In this document: in pieces, positions 38,665 through 48,452 of the stretch | Layout: the number at the start of each line of letters is the position of its first letter | Numbering within the stretch: the stretch's first letter is position 1 | Source of the DNA: Paramecium pentaurelia | Lineage: Eukaryota > Ciliophora > Oligohymenophorea > Peniculida > Parameciidae | Reading direction: 5' to 3' | DNA length: 64,000 nucleotides | Assembly (NCBI GenBank): GCA_905183005.1 | Contig: CAJJDO010000078.1 | Span: forward strand, 186,001-250,000 | Notes under the pieces: generated by a model | What the model was told of the DNA's origin: nothing | Databases searched by the model: none | Seen by the model: the letters and a program-made list of their open reading frames with translations, nothing else | Made by a program: the position numbers and the translations under genes

Positions 38665-39054
38665 TCATTATTGGGTAAGGATATCAGAATCACCTGCATC
38701 AAGAATGGCTAAACTTGAACATCTGTGTAATTTACCACAAGCGGTACCTAAAATAAGATTAAATCACTCATGCCCATTAATTCAATCAAAGAAGAACTAA
38801 GCCTCCCTCTAAACCCCCATACCTAAATCAACATTGTTTCCTTAATATAACACAATAGTGATTTGAGCCAACATGGCATAATATTCAATTTGTGTCTTTC
38901 TAATTGTGGGACAATTGTTAGATATAAACACTAATTTGGCTGTACCATTTCTAATTGCCTTCAATGTTTGCTTATATCCCATTGTGATCTTTCCTGATCT
39001 GACGACCAATTAAAGTTTTTGATTCACACTTTCTTAAGCAACATTCTTTACCAT
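38665..39054 (-). CDS. RPL30: 60S ribosomal protein eL30
   Basis: ATG at 39054, TGA at 38665-38667; removing one 75-nt intron (38748-38822) gives 104 aa. Conserved blocks are KLQLVVRSGKITMGYKQTLK, KLVFISNNCP, RKTQIEYYAML, and after the splice VDLGTACGKLHRCSSL and DAGDSDIL. Length and motifs match eL30, a component of the large subunit that binds kink-turn RNA. The intron is three times longer than others in the window. In yeast, L30 represses splicing of its own transcript; whether that occurs here is speculation. Confidence 0.95.
38748..38822 (-). other. Unusually long (75-nt) intron in the eL30 gene
   Basis: Boundaries are fixed by the protein: VDLG continues into TACGK only if these 75 nt are removed. 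The donor is GTATGG and the acceptor is TTTTAG. Inside, the donor side is rich in G (GGGGG, GAGGGAGG), uncommon in this DNA. No complete C/D or H/ACA box set is obvious. Confidence 0.85.
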
Positions 39055-39539
39055 TTTAAAATTAATTTAAAAATTTTAATATCATATTTTGTTTCAATAC
39101 CACTTTATTCATTTTCAATAATTCCTAAAAATGAAACATATTAATTTTTGATATTAAATTATTCAGACAGAATGTGAAATTAGTCATTCTTAAATTAAAT
39201 GAGCATTTAAAACTCATTAAAAGAAACTTCTTATAGAAACATGTACAAATATCACTTAAAAAAAATGAAGGTGAAAATACCACTTCAAACAAATGAAGAT
39301 TTAAAAGCTGTAGTCCAATTTATTCTCAAAAAATCAGAAGCCATATGCCATTTATGATAAGTGAGAACATAAACAATAAAATACATAATACATATTTGAT
39401 TTTCAGGATTTTTTTGATGATAAATCAATATTTATTGCCAATCACAAAACAAATAACCAAATGGCATTCCTGTCTAGTCAAAGACCCTGATAATAAAATT
39501 ACTAAAATGTTGTCAAATATATAAATAAAATCAATAACA
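39055..39539. other. eL30 upstream region and unresolved open stretch
   Basis: Contains the eL30 promoter. From an ATG at 39241 the plus strand can be read through possible introns (MYKYHLKKMKVKIPL...), which may be the 5' part of the decayed CAP gene that follows, but I could not build a clean frame. Confidence 0.3.
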
Positions 39540-40215
39540 TTCCACTCTCCTTATACCTAAACTATAAAATTTGATAGAAATTATTCAAGGGCAGCATTCT
39601 TTATTAACTTGGTGAAACACTTTGGTAACCTAATAAAGGCATTAACGTTATCTGAATATCTTTAAATAAAAGAACTAGATTTTATTTCTTTTTTATAAAA
39701 ACAATAGCATCTTCATCCATTAACAAAAAAAAAGGATTAGAATAAGTATTAATTAAATGTGTATAAGGCACTGGATCTAAAGGTGTTTATGGGCACACAG
39801 AGTAATGATTCATCACTCTCTGAGAGAATTGAAAGATACATTGGGAATTAAAATATAGGAAAGAATATTAGTTATGGATTAAAAATAGGGGAAGATATTA
39901 TAATCTAATTAATAATTGATGATGGACTTGGATCTAGAGGATATAGATAATATGTTTTGTTTAAGATTTCAATCTTATTGGAATTACTGAAGGGGATCAC
40001 TAAACTTAAGGAATTTTTGATAATGCTTCTTAATTCACTCTATAAGGATAATAACCTAGATAATCATCTAGTAATCAGAGAAAAAAAGTTTTCTTAGAGG
40101 AAAAGTATTTCATACCAGAGCTTCTCCTTAATAAGGAAATAAAGAGGAAGGTATTTAATATTCTAGAATAATTACCTCCTGGTTTTGTATCTATTTTTTA
40201 ATAACATCATTTACT
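39540..40215 (+). pseudogene. Decayed CAP/SCP-domain protein gene
   Basis: Pieces of one CAP (SCP/TAPS) domain appear in order but in different frames. DFISFLQKQQHLHPL is followed after an A9 run near 39725-39735 by KKKGLEQ...GTGSKGVYGHTE, then one base later by NDSSLSERIERYIGNQNIGK, ISYGLKIGEDIIIQLIIDDG and SRGYR, then after another shift by FNLIGITEGDHQTQGIFDNA. The CAP signatures G.GH, NisYG, DDG..RGhR and IGi..G.H are recognisable. At least three frame changes occur at places where no GT-AG intron fits, so I call it a pseudogene; assembly errors in homopolymers are the alternative. Confidence 0.5.
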
Positions 40216-40389
40216 GTCAGTATGAAAGATGTACAAAAAATTACCAAATAACGATTTCTTATATGAAGGATGGATCTACTAAAATAGCTATCCAAACGAT
40301 CATAGAAGGTTGATATTTACTATACTATTTAATATTCAGTTATTTCTATTAGGTTTATTTGGCAATTCAAATTATTATATACAATATTA

Positions 40390-40430
40390 AACCCATAAAA
40401 TTTATAAACCATTTTTGTCTAATTTATAAT
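40390..40430 (+). promoter_or_regulatory. U6 upstream elements: PSE-like ACCCATAA and TATA-like box
   Basis: AACCCATAAAA at 40390-40400, about 60 bp before the U6 5' end, resembles the proximal sequence element I recall from Tetrahymena snRNA and telomerase RNA promoters. AATTTATAAT at 40421-40430 is a TATA-like box about 25-30 bp before the start, as expected for a type 3 Pol III promoter. Confidence 0.6.
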
Positions 40431-40451
40431 CAAATCAATTTCATATAAATT

Positions 40452-40553
40452 GGAACCCTTCGGGGTCATCCGTCAAATTGGAACGTAACAGAGAAGATTA
40501 GCATGGCCCCTGCGTAAGGATGACACGCATTAAGCGAGATGGTAGCTCATTTT
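40452..40553 (+). ncRNA. U6: U6 spliceosomal snRNA
   Basis: A 5' hairpin (GGAACCCTTCGGGG) is followed by AAATTGGAACG, the ACAGAGA box, GATTAGCATGGCCCCTGCG with the AGC triad, AAGGATGACACGCA for the internal stem-loop, and a T9 run at 40550-40558. The central 60 nt are almost identical to U6 of other eukaryotes. U6 pairs with the 5' splice site and with U2 and U4, and coordinates the catalytic metal ions of splicing. The exact 5' end may be 40451-40452. Confidence 0.97.
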
Positions 40554-40558
40554 TTTTT
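40550..40558 (+). terminator. Pol III T-run terminator of U6
   Basis: Nine T residues immediately after the conserved U6 body. Confidence 0.9.
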
Positions 40559-40658
40559 GATTTTTTATAATACTTTTACATTTATACTTAGTTAACAGCA
40601 TAATATTAATATTTGACCATTTTCTAGTTAAATCATTTTAATTTAATATATTAGTTTA

Positions 40659-41642
40659 ATGAATGAAATGAACACATCTTCATCAATCTCTAGATATACT
40701 TCATATTAAATCAATGAGACTCCTATAAAAGTATTTTAAACTAATTCTGAAAATGTTTTTTTTTCTGATGATGGATATTATGTAGCTGAAAAGATTGTTT
40801 AAAATTCAATAGAAAATATAATAGTCATTGATCTTTCAATGTAAAATACTATTTTATGTAAACCAATTCAAAATTTAGGATATTCAAAGATCAATTATAG
40901 ATTCCTGTTTACCTAAGACAATAAGTTTGTCATTCTTATTAGATCATATTAAAATAATAGTTTCTTTTTGATTTAAAACATTAAGGACAATGATCATGTT
41001 AGAGAATTTAATTTTGATTCCTGTCAATTTATTTAAGTTTGGAATAATAACAATAATATCTATTTGATTTTAAACCACTAATTAAACAGATGTCTATAGC
41101 TCTATCATATTGATTAGTTGATGAATATAAATTTAATTATATAATAGCCATAATGGTCAAATCTTTAAAAGATTATTCATATGGATACTTTAACATAGGA
41201 CAGTCCTTGTTTATTGTTAGCAAATACTGAAGAAATAAGATTATTTTGTAAATTTAGATTAAAAAGTCTTACATCTATATTTGTTAAGGAAATAAATCAT
41301 ATTAAAGTATTTGCTTCCAAAATATTGATTTTAAAGCCAAGATATGATTCATTATAGACTCATTTTTATTAATTAACTTGTAGGAAACTAATTCGGAAAT
41401 TAAATACAAATGATTATAGAAATTCAATATATTAAGACAGATTTTTATATTTGTCAAATAAGAATATAATTTATATTTATAATATTGAAAATGGAAAATT
41501 AATGGTTTAATTAAATATATTGGAAAATATAGAAAATCTAAGAATTTTGGGGGAATATTTAGTATATAAAAATAGCTTAATTTATAAAGGATGGAAAAAG
41601 ACATAATTATAGATTAAATAAGAGAATAGAAAAAGTATTTGA
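40659..41642 (+). CDS. Hypothetical protein, possibly beta-propeller
   Basis: ATG at 40659 (MNEMNTSSSISRYTSYQ), TGA at 41640-41642; 327 aa with no intron. The product is a series of short beta-like strands with Tyr/Phe/Asp-Asn turns (for example VFFSDDGYYVAEKIVQNS and FLFTQDNKFVILIRSYQNN), the rhythm of a WD40-like propeller but without clear WD dipeptides. No catalytic motif, signal peptide or membrane segment is seen. It follows the U6 gene by about 100 bp. I do not recognise the family. Confidence 0.65.
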
Positions 41643-41800
41643 TAGAGATTATCTTAAGTTATTAATTTTAATTTCTAATTTTATGTTTTATATGTATTCT
41701 AATCAATTATTAATGGCCAATCATTAAATATATAATAAGTACTGCAACTATCCTAATTCAAAAAGAAAAAAATAATTAATAAAAATGTAAAAAAATAGAA

Positions 41801-42305
41801 ATGGAACAACTTCCTAAAGGTATTATTAAAAAATAACTGTAGCTACCGTTTAACAATTTATTAAGTCTTCCACAAATGGAGATATGAAGTGTTCAAATGA
41901 ATTTGTAACTTAAGTGATGTCAATGGCTAGAGAATATATCTAATTAGTTTCTGATTAAGCAAATACAATTTGTTTAGAGTAAGGAAAAAAGACAATATCA
42001 GGAGAATTCTTTTATAAGGCTATTTCAAAGTTAAAGTTAGACAATTAAATACCTCATCTTAAGGAAATAGAAGAAGAAATTAAAGAAGAAGTGAATGTAT
42101 ATATGAATTTTATTTTAAGGTTAAAAATTAAAATAGAGCAAGGTTTTAAGATGAAGAGCACTTGAAATAGTTAGAAGAATAATAGAAATAATTATATGAA
42201 AAGGCAAAATTGGAGAATAGTAAGAATATGATAGATGATGAAGAACATGGCAAATCAAGAAAATTGAATATATAGTTTGAATAAGATGATGAAGATTAAT
42301 AATGA
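41801..42305 (+). CDS. Dr1/NC2-beta histone-fold transcription repressor
   Basis: ATG at 41801, TGA at 42303-42305; two 23-nt introns (one splits LPK|ATV, one near 42098) give 152 aa. The product begins MEQLPKATVQQFIKSS and continues CSNEFVTQVMSMAREYIQLV, SDQANTICLEQGKKTI and SGEFFYKAISKL, matching the histone fold of Dr1 (LPKATV...ICN.q.KKTISpeHV..AL..Lgf). The tail is acidic and Gln-rich coiled coil. NC2-beta pairs with NC2-alpha (DRAP1), binds TBP on promoters and blocks TFIIA/TFIIB entry. The partner is not in this window. Confidence 0.9.
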
Positions 42306-42419
42306 TATTAATTATTAAAATAATAGTATAGATCTTATAATTCATTCAACATACTTTATTAAAAAAAGTACTTTATGCTTTTGAAGAAAGAACATCTTCA
42401 TTCATTTCTTATATTTCTA

Positions 42420-42960
42420 TCATTAAATGATATATATACCACTCATATTTAAAGCAATTTCATAATCGGTAACCCATTTTTATTAGTTATCTTGATAATG
42501 AAAATTGCCAAATTCTAAAAAATTAGGTTATTACTTAATCACTTGTTTAGTATATTCTTAATGATATTTTGGAATAATTTTTTAAAAGCATTAAAATGAG
42601 TATTTCTTTTAAGATTATTCTTTCTAGATTTAATTATGTTTTGTTTATTATTATCCAACCTTTGATTTAGTTTTGTTATCATTTAATTTGAATTAGTTTT
42701 AATATATTTTTCTATTATTTTAACAGCGTGAGTTATTTTTATCAGTTTATATATATTCATTATAGCAATCTCTACTTTGTTGATTTTCTGATTTATTTTT
42801 TTCTAACTATTCCTCGAATCTAAATTTATGAACTATATGTTATCGTTATAATGACTATAATGGATTGGGTTACTTAAATAAAATTCGAATGTACAATAAA
42901 TTAGGATAAGTTTTTTCTATTTAAAGTGATACTTCTTTCACGAAAGGATTTGAAGTTCTA
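42420..42960 (-). CDS. Hypothetical Gln/Lys-rich protein, boundaries uncertain
   Basis: The minus strand carries protein-like frames here. One reads NKVEIAIMNIYKLIKITHAV and KRNTHFNAFKKLFQNIIKNI and can splice to a stop at 42460; another ends NFHYQDNQQKWVTDYEIALN with a stop at 42420. They overlap, so one is a shadow. No start codon is secure and no family is recognised. Confidence 0.35.
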
Positions 42961-43289
42961 TGTAGATATTGAATCTGGGGAAACCTTTTTTGGATGCTAA
43001 TGAAATGATAGATTATTTTTCCTTTAGGGAGCAGGAGACAATAAAAGAAATGGTAACTTAATAGGTTTAGAAGTTTATGTTGAGGATTGTAAATTGATTG
43101 ATGGTAAATCTGTATCTGTCTTAAGAGTATTTATTTTTTTAAGCTTCATGACTTATTTAGATAAATTTGTTTTTAAATAGACTAAATAGATATTATAATA
43201 GTGATATTATTTTGAATTTTAAGAGCATTTATTAGAGTTATTATATAGGTTCTGATAAAAACAATAATGAAGATAAACAAACAAAATCA
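42961..43289. other. Unresolved stretch with competing open frames
   Basis: Plus-strand fragments such as MDWVTQIKFECTINQDKFFL (from 42872) and NLIGLEVYVEDCKLIDGK, and minus-strand fragments on the opposite strand, are both open. I could not join either with plausible introns. It is the downstream neighbour of the AP-4 sigma stop at 43290. Confidence 0.3.
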
Positions 43290-43829
43290 TCATTCATCTT
43301 TAGCCTTATCTAAAACATGAATTGGGGCTTTATTTATATAAGTATTAAATACCTAAGATTTATGTTTTATTAGTTTCTACAATTTGACCATTCATCACCA
43401 TTTCTTCCAAAATATAATGAGCTTTTTCAATATTAAACATTATCTAAAAATAGATTGATATATAAATTACATCTAATTCACATACATTTTCAAAATATTT
43501 ATCAAGTGTTTCAACTAAATTATGAATAAATTCTAAATATGCCATTTCATTCTTTATTATAATCATATAGAATTACTTCTTCTTCTAAATCCATTCCAAT
43601 AATAAAATAAAGAGAAGCATATCTTCTGTATATAATCTATAAATTAGTATTAATAAATAACTTTATATCCTCTATGTTCAAGAAAACTACATTAGGTTTC
43701 ACTTCTAGATAGACACTTACGAATCAATTCTCCTTCAAGTGTCATTCTTTCTTTTACACTTAGAAATTAAAAATATTGTGCAAGTCTTGTCTATCCTTAT
43801 TTGTTAACCATAAGTATGAAATTGATCAT
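43290..43829 (-). CDS. AP4S1: AP-4 adaptor complex small (sigma) subunit
   Basis: ATG at 43829, TGA at 43290-43292. Four introns (25, 25, 27 and 25 nt) give 145 aa, the family length. The start MINFILMVNKQGQTRLAQYF, then RKCLSRSETQCSFLEHRGYK, IIYRRYASLYFIIGMD, NEMAYLEFIHNLVETLDKYF, CELDIMFNIEKAHYILEEMV and NGQIVETNK are adaptin sigma blocks; MVNKQGQTRL and QCSFLEH are closer to AP-4 than to AP-1, AP-2 or AP-3 from memory. AP-4 sorts cargo at the trans-Golgi network. Its start codon is 22 bp from the divergent kinase gene. Confidence 0.9.
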
Positions 43830-43851
43830 TGTTATAAAAAATATTAATTAT

Positions 43852-44963
43852 ATGGAAACTAAAAAAGTTAAATTAGTTGATTATGACATAATGAATACTT
43901 TGGGTACAGGTTCATTTGGAAGAGTAAGATTGGCAAAATAAAAATCAAATAACAAATATGTGGCTTTGAAGATGTTAAAAAAAATTGAAATATTACGATT
44001 GAAATAAGTTGATCATATTATAAGTGAATTTAATATTCTTAAGTAAATTAAGCATCCATTTCTTGTAAATATTATAAGCAAATATATTAGATTGAAATGA
44101 ATGGGTATACTTAAGATGAAAGATACTTATATTTTGTATTAGAATATATATAAGGAGGAGAATTATTCACTTATTTAAGAAATGCTGGAACTGTACAAAA
44201 TGAAGAAGCATAGTAAAACTATTATTTATAATAGATTCTATTCAGCCTAAGTTGTTTTAATGTTTGAGTATCTTCACACTAAGAATATAGTCTATAGAGA
44301 TTTGAAGCCTGAAAATCTTTTAGTTTAATCTGATGGTTATCTAAAGTTGACTGATTTTGGTTTTGCTAAAGTAGTTGAAGATAGAACTTATACATTATGT
44401 GGTACACCAGAATATTTGGCACCAGAAATCCTATTAAATAAAGGTATCAAAGAATTTATTAACAAAATTTAAGGTCATAGTAAACCTGTAGATTGGTGGT
44501 GTTTAGGAATATTTTTATATGAGATGCTTGCAGGTATTTGTTTTATAGTTGAAATCCAAAGGAATTGATCCATTTAATGATGAAGATCCAATGGCGATTT
44601 ATTAGAAAATATTGAAAGGAAAAGTCAAATTTCCTCGTAATTTTGATAAGTAAAAAGAAAATTATAATTAAATTTAGTGAAGCTAAAAGTTTAGTTAAAT
44701 ATTTATTGGAATAGGATGTAACTAAAAGATTTGGCAATTTAAAAAATGGAGTAGATGATATTAAATAACATAAATGGTATGAAACTTTGAATTGGAAAGA
44801 TTTATTAAACAAAAAAATAAAACCTGTATATATACCAGTTATTCAGTATTTTATATTTATATGTAGATCTGATTATGATACTTCAAATTTTGCTACTTAT
44901 CCTGATAGTACTGAATTGCCAGATTCTGTTAAATAATAAGATGATCCTTTTAAAGATTGGTGA
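43852..44963 (+). CDS. cAMP-dependent protein kinase catalytic subunit type (AGC kinase)
   Basis: ATG at 43852, TGA at 44961-44963. Six introns (26, 22, 30, 28, 28 and 21 nt) leave 318 aa. The Gly loop is LGTGSFGRVRLA, the ATP Lys is in YVALKML, the catalytic loop is YRDLKPENLL, the metal site is TDFGFAK, the activation loop is TYTLCGTPEYLAPE and substrate-binding DWWCLGIFLYEMLAGIDPF follows. The C-tail ends DTSNFATYP...DPFKDW, as in PKA. No cyclic-nucleotide-binding domain is fused, so it should act with a separate regulatory subunit. In Paramecium, PKA phosphorylates axonemal proteins and speeds forward swimming. Confidence 0.95.
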
Positions 44964-45155
44964 TTATTATTATGTATAAATGTTTATTCTAAATTTCTAA
45001 ATACTCTATTTTATTAATATTCTGAGATTTTCTATAAATATAGAAAATATTAATAATTATTTATATATTTTGTATTAAGATAATAAAAAAGATAAAGAAT
45101 AATTTATTAACAAAAACCAAATAAATGTTTTGAATAATTTGATTAGTTATATTAA

Positions 45156-46239
45156 TCATCTTCCAGACCATGATGCAACTTATTTCTTGAACATGATTAT
45201 AACTTATTCTAAAATGGCATTTTCTTCATCTCTCTTAGCTTTAGCTTCAGCATAATCAGCTCTTCTGGATTCTAAATCAGCTTAAGCTTAATCAAGAGCA
45301 TCTTGTGACTCTTATAAGATAATCTTAGATTTGGCTTATTAGGCTAAGGCTGCTTAAATTTACTATGGATGATTAAGATAAATACAGTAGCTAATCTATC
45401 AGCAAAGACTTATTTTCTTTCATATTCAACTTTGAGGTTAGCTAATTCAGCTTCACTTAATGAAACCCAACCAGCTAATTCCCATGAGGCATTAATTTCA
45501 TTGACTTCAAGAGCTTCAAGTGAAGCTTAGAGGTTGGCTTCAAGTGATTCAAGGACTGCAAGAACTCTTTCAGCAAGTGTTGCACCTCTGCTGACTCCAT
45601 CTTCTTATTTGGTTTGAGCCAAACTCAAAAATGTCTTGATTTCTTAATCATTGAAGAGATTGCTATAAGCCTTGAGTTTTTGAGCAACACTGGTGGTTTT
45701 TTCTTGGACTAATTCAAATGAATCTCCATTAATGATGTAACCAGCAACATCTTATTTGAGAACTCTGACAACTTCAAGAGCTTCTCTATTTTATTTAATT
45801 GATCTAACGAAGAGTTAATTACTAAGACATTATTCATCAAGAAGGACATCAATTTTTCTGACAATTTCATCTTATCTTTATTCATTCCAAGCAAGATAAT
45901 TTTTGGTATCTTGGAGTTCTTATTCGAAAAGGACTCTATTTTCAACTGATTACTAGAAAAGCTTTTAGTTGAGTGCCTTGATCTTTGTGAATTATTCAAT
46001 TGTTCTAAGATTATGGAATATAATTACTATGCTCCAACCCATTCATCTGTTTCATTCTTTTAATCAGCAGCAAATTGAGCATCTTTGTTGGATTAGACAA
46101 GATCATTCAATAAACCATAAACAGCGTCAATGGCATCCATAGCTTTTGTTCCAGTTTAGAGTAGAGCCATAATTTAATCATGTGTGGATGTTGCAGAGGC
46201 AATGCTTACCAACAAGAGAATTGCAAGTGTGGCTTTCAT
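45156..46239 (-). CDS. Trichocyst matrix protein
   Basis: ATG at 46239, TGA at 45156-45158; two 23-nt introns give 345 aa. The signal peptide is MKATLAILLLVSIASA. The rest is acidic, Ala/Leu/Glu-rich coiled coil with conserved spots such as GTKAMDAIDAVYGLLNDL, DEWVGAQ and ASWELAGWVSLSEAELANL, as in the TMP family of Paramecium. TMP precursors are cleaved and crystallise in secretory trichocysts, which are fired by calcium-triggered exocytosis. GC content is higher than in neighbouring genes, as is usual for highly expressed genes. This gene is the strongest single pointer to Paramecium. Confidence 0.88.
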
Positions 46240-46303
46240 TTATTAATATTTATTGTGTTTGCCATATGATTATCAATTTATTTAATTCTCAAAAACGGGT
46301 AAA

Positions 46304-48356
46304 ATGGATGATGAGGGATTCGAATCTGCTTTTATTGAAACCTTAATAACTTAATAAGATAAGTAACCTACATTCATATTCACTTCTCTTCCTACTCCTA
46401 ATCCTATAGTATACTAATCAGACTATCGAGGAGTGACAAATGACATAAAAGATATCGAAAAAACATATAAATGTGTTTATAAGAAATAATATGGATCAAA
46501 AGTGAGTAATCAACTTTTTAAATAATTAAATCTAAATGACTTACAAACACCTACTATCACACAAACACAACAGTTACCACAATTTGATTCTAATTTCACA
46601 TGTGGAAATCTAGCTGCAGTTCATTAAGTAGATACATTTGAATATGATTTACTTCTCCAAGAAGACATCAACACTACCAGTTATTCTCAATGGTTTTATT
46701 TCAAAGTAACCAATCCCAATGAATATAAATACAGAATAAACATCATTAATTTGGTAACTTATTATATTAAAACAACAGAGCAAGAATTATTTACAGTACC
46801 AAAATGGTTTCGGAGTGTATATTAAATTTGATACTAATTGGGAAATACTCAAATCTCAAGTATTAATCAAATAATCATAATATGTCAAATCCAATTTTTG
46901 TAAAACCACATCCACTAAATTATATACACTCTCTTTCTGGATAAATAGATCATCTAAGACATTTGAAATTGCTCTTGGTATCCCTTATACTCATCTTGAT
47001 CTTGATAGATATTTACTTAAATTTTAATCAGAAATTCTTACTAACACTATTACAGGATTGCCTGTAAGAATGGTTCAATTTGGATCTAAAAGAAGTGATG
47101 TTATTTTAGTAATTGCACGTTAACATCCTGGAGAAACTGTTTCTTCTCATGTATGTTAAGGTTTTCTTGATGCTCTTTCAAATGACAAAACACTATAACT
47201 ATTTTATAATATAATTGTAATTCCTATGGTAAATCCAGATGGTGTAAAATGGGGTAATTTTAGATGTGATTTAAGTGGGAAAGATTTAAATAGAGTATGG
47301 TAAAATCCTAGATCTAAATATCATTAATAAATTATTCAGATAAAAAATCTTATTTAGAAAATATTAGATGAAGGGAGAGATATTAAAACATTTATAGATT
47401 TGCATGGTCATTCTAGAAAACTTGGAACTTTTATGTATGCTTGTAGAAATACAGATGATCCTATTTAATGTAGAGTACTTCCAATGATAATGGCTGAAAA
47501 TTCTAAATATTTCGATTTCAATTCATGTACATTTAATTTGAAATCGTATAAATTAAAAACAGCAAGAGCTTTTGTTTATAATTAAATGTAAAAACATAAT
47601 CCTAACAGTTTTCATAATATAGTTACTCTTGAAACTTCATTTTTTGGTTATAAATTAGAAAACAGATTTATTTAATATAAATAAAATGATTTAATATAGA
47701 TAGGAAAAGATTTACATCAATCATTAAAGATTTATTATATGTAATTAGATTAAAAAGCTAAGATATTGAAAGATCTTGAATCAAATAAATAGTATTATCA
47801 ATAAATAGATGAAAATTAACTATCAGATGATAGTGATTCAGATGCTGAAATAGGAATTATTCCAGATGAAGATAATCCATCTTAAACAATATTTACACAT
47901 AAATCTGTTAAATTGTTTCATGATACACCTAAAACAAGTTCTTTAAAAAAAAGAAATTTAAAAAAAGCAATAAATCCATTTTTAGTAGGATAATGTGAAA
48001 AGAAATATAATTTTCATAAATTAACTAGAGGTGAAAGTAAATCTTAAAAAACAATAAATCAAACTCTTTCTATTTAATAAAATTAATCCCCAAGTATAAA
48101 AAATTTAAATAAAATCAACAGAAATCTTTCATCACATAATAAAGATCATATTCATATGCATTCAAGTAATGTTGATCCATATGAAAGTGTTTAATCATGT
48201 AGAATATAAAGATAAAATACAACAAGAACACCTAAGGAATTTAAACTTAAATCAGAATAAAGACTACAATATCATAGTCCTAACGATAAACTTATAGTTT
48301 TCGAATAAAATTTCAAAATAAAAAGAAAAAATACCTAAACAATAAAATTATTTTGA
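46304..48356 (+). CDS. Cytosolic carboxypeptidase (CCP/AGBL, peptidase M14 subfamily)
   Basis: ATG at 46304, TGA at 48354-48356; at least one short intron near 46754. The N-terminal beta domain typical of CCPs (FTCGNLAAV and SQWFYFKVTN) precedes an M14 zinc domain: ARQHPGETVSSH gives the first His and Glu, NPDGVKWGNFR and KDLNRVW the substrate pocket, IDLHGHS the third zinc ligand, and TLETSFFG the catalytic Glu. These enzymes remove glutamates from tubulin tails and side chains and so tune axonemes. The C-terminal ~220 residues are low-complexity and polar. The minus-strand trichocyst gene starts 64 bp upstream. Confidence 0.92.
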
Positions 48357-48452
48357 ATATATTTTAATTTTCTAAACATTTTTCATTAAAATCAACTAAA
48401 TTAACAAAATAGATAAAATTTATTTTATTAATTATAATTATTATTATATTTT

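Noticed and set aside
45709..45999. Ser/Asn/Lys-rich 96-aa minus-strand frame
   Set aside because: It is a wrong-frame reading within the trichocyst matrix protein gene that disappears once the 23-nt intron upstream is removed.
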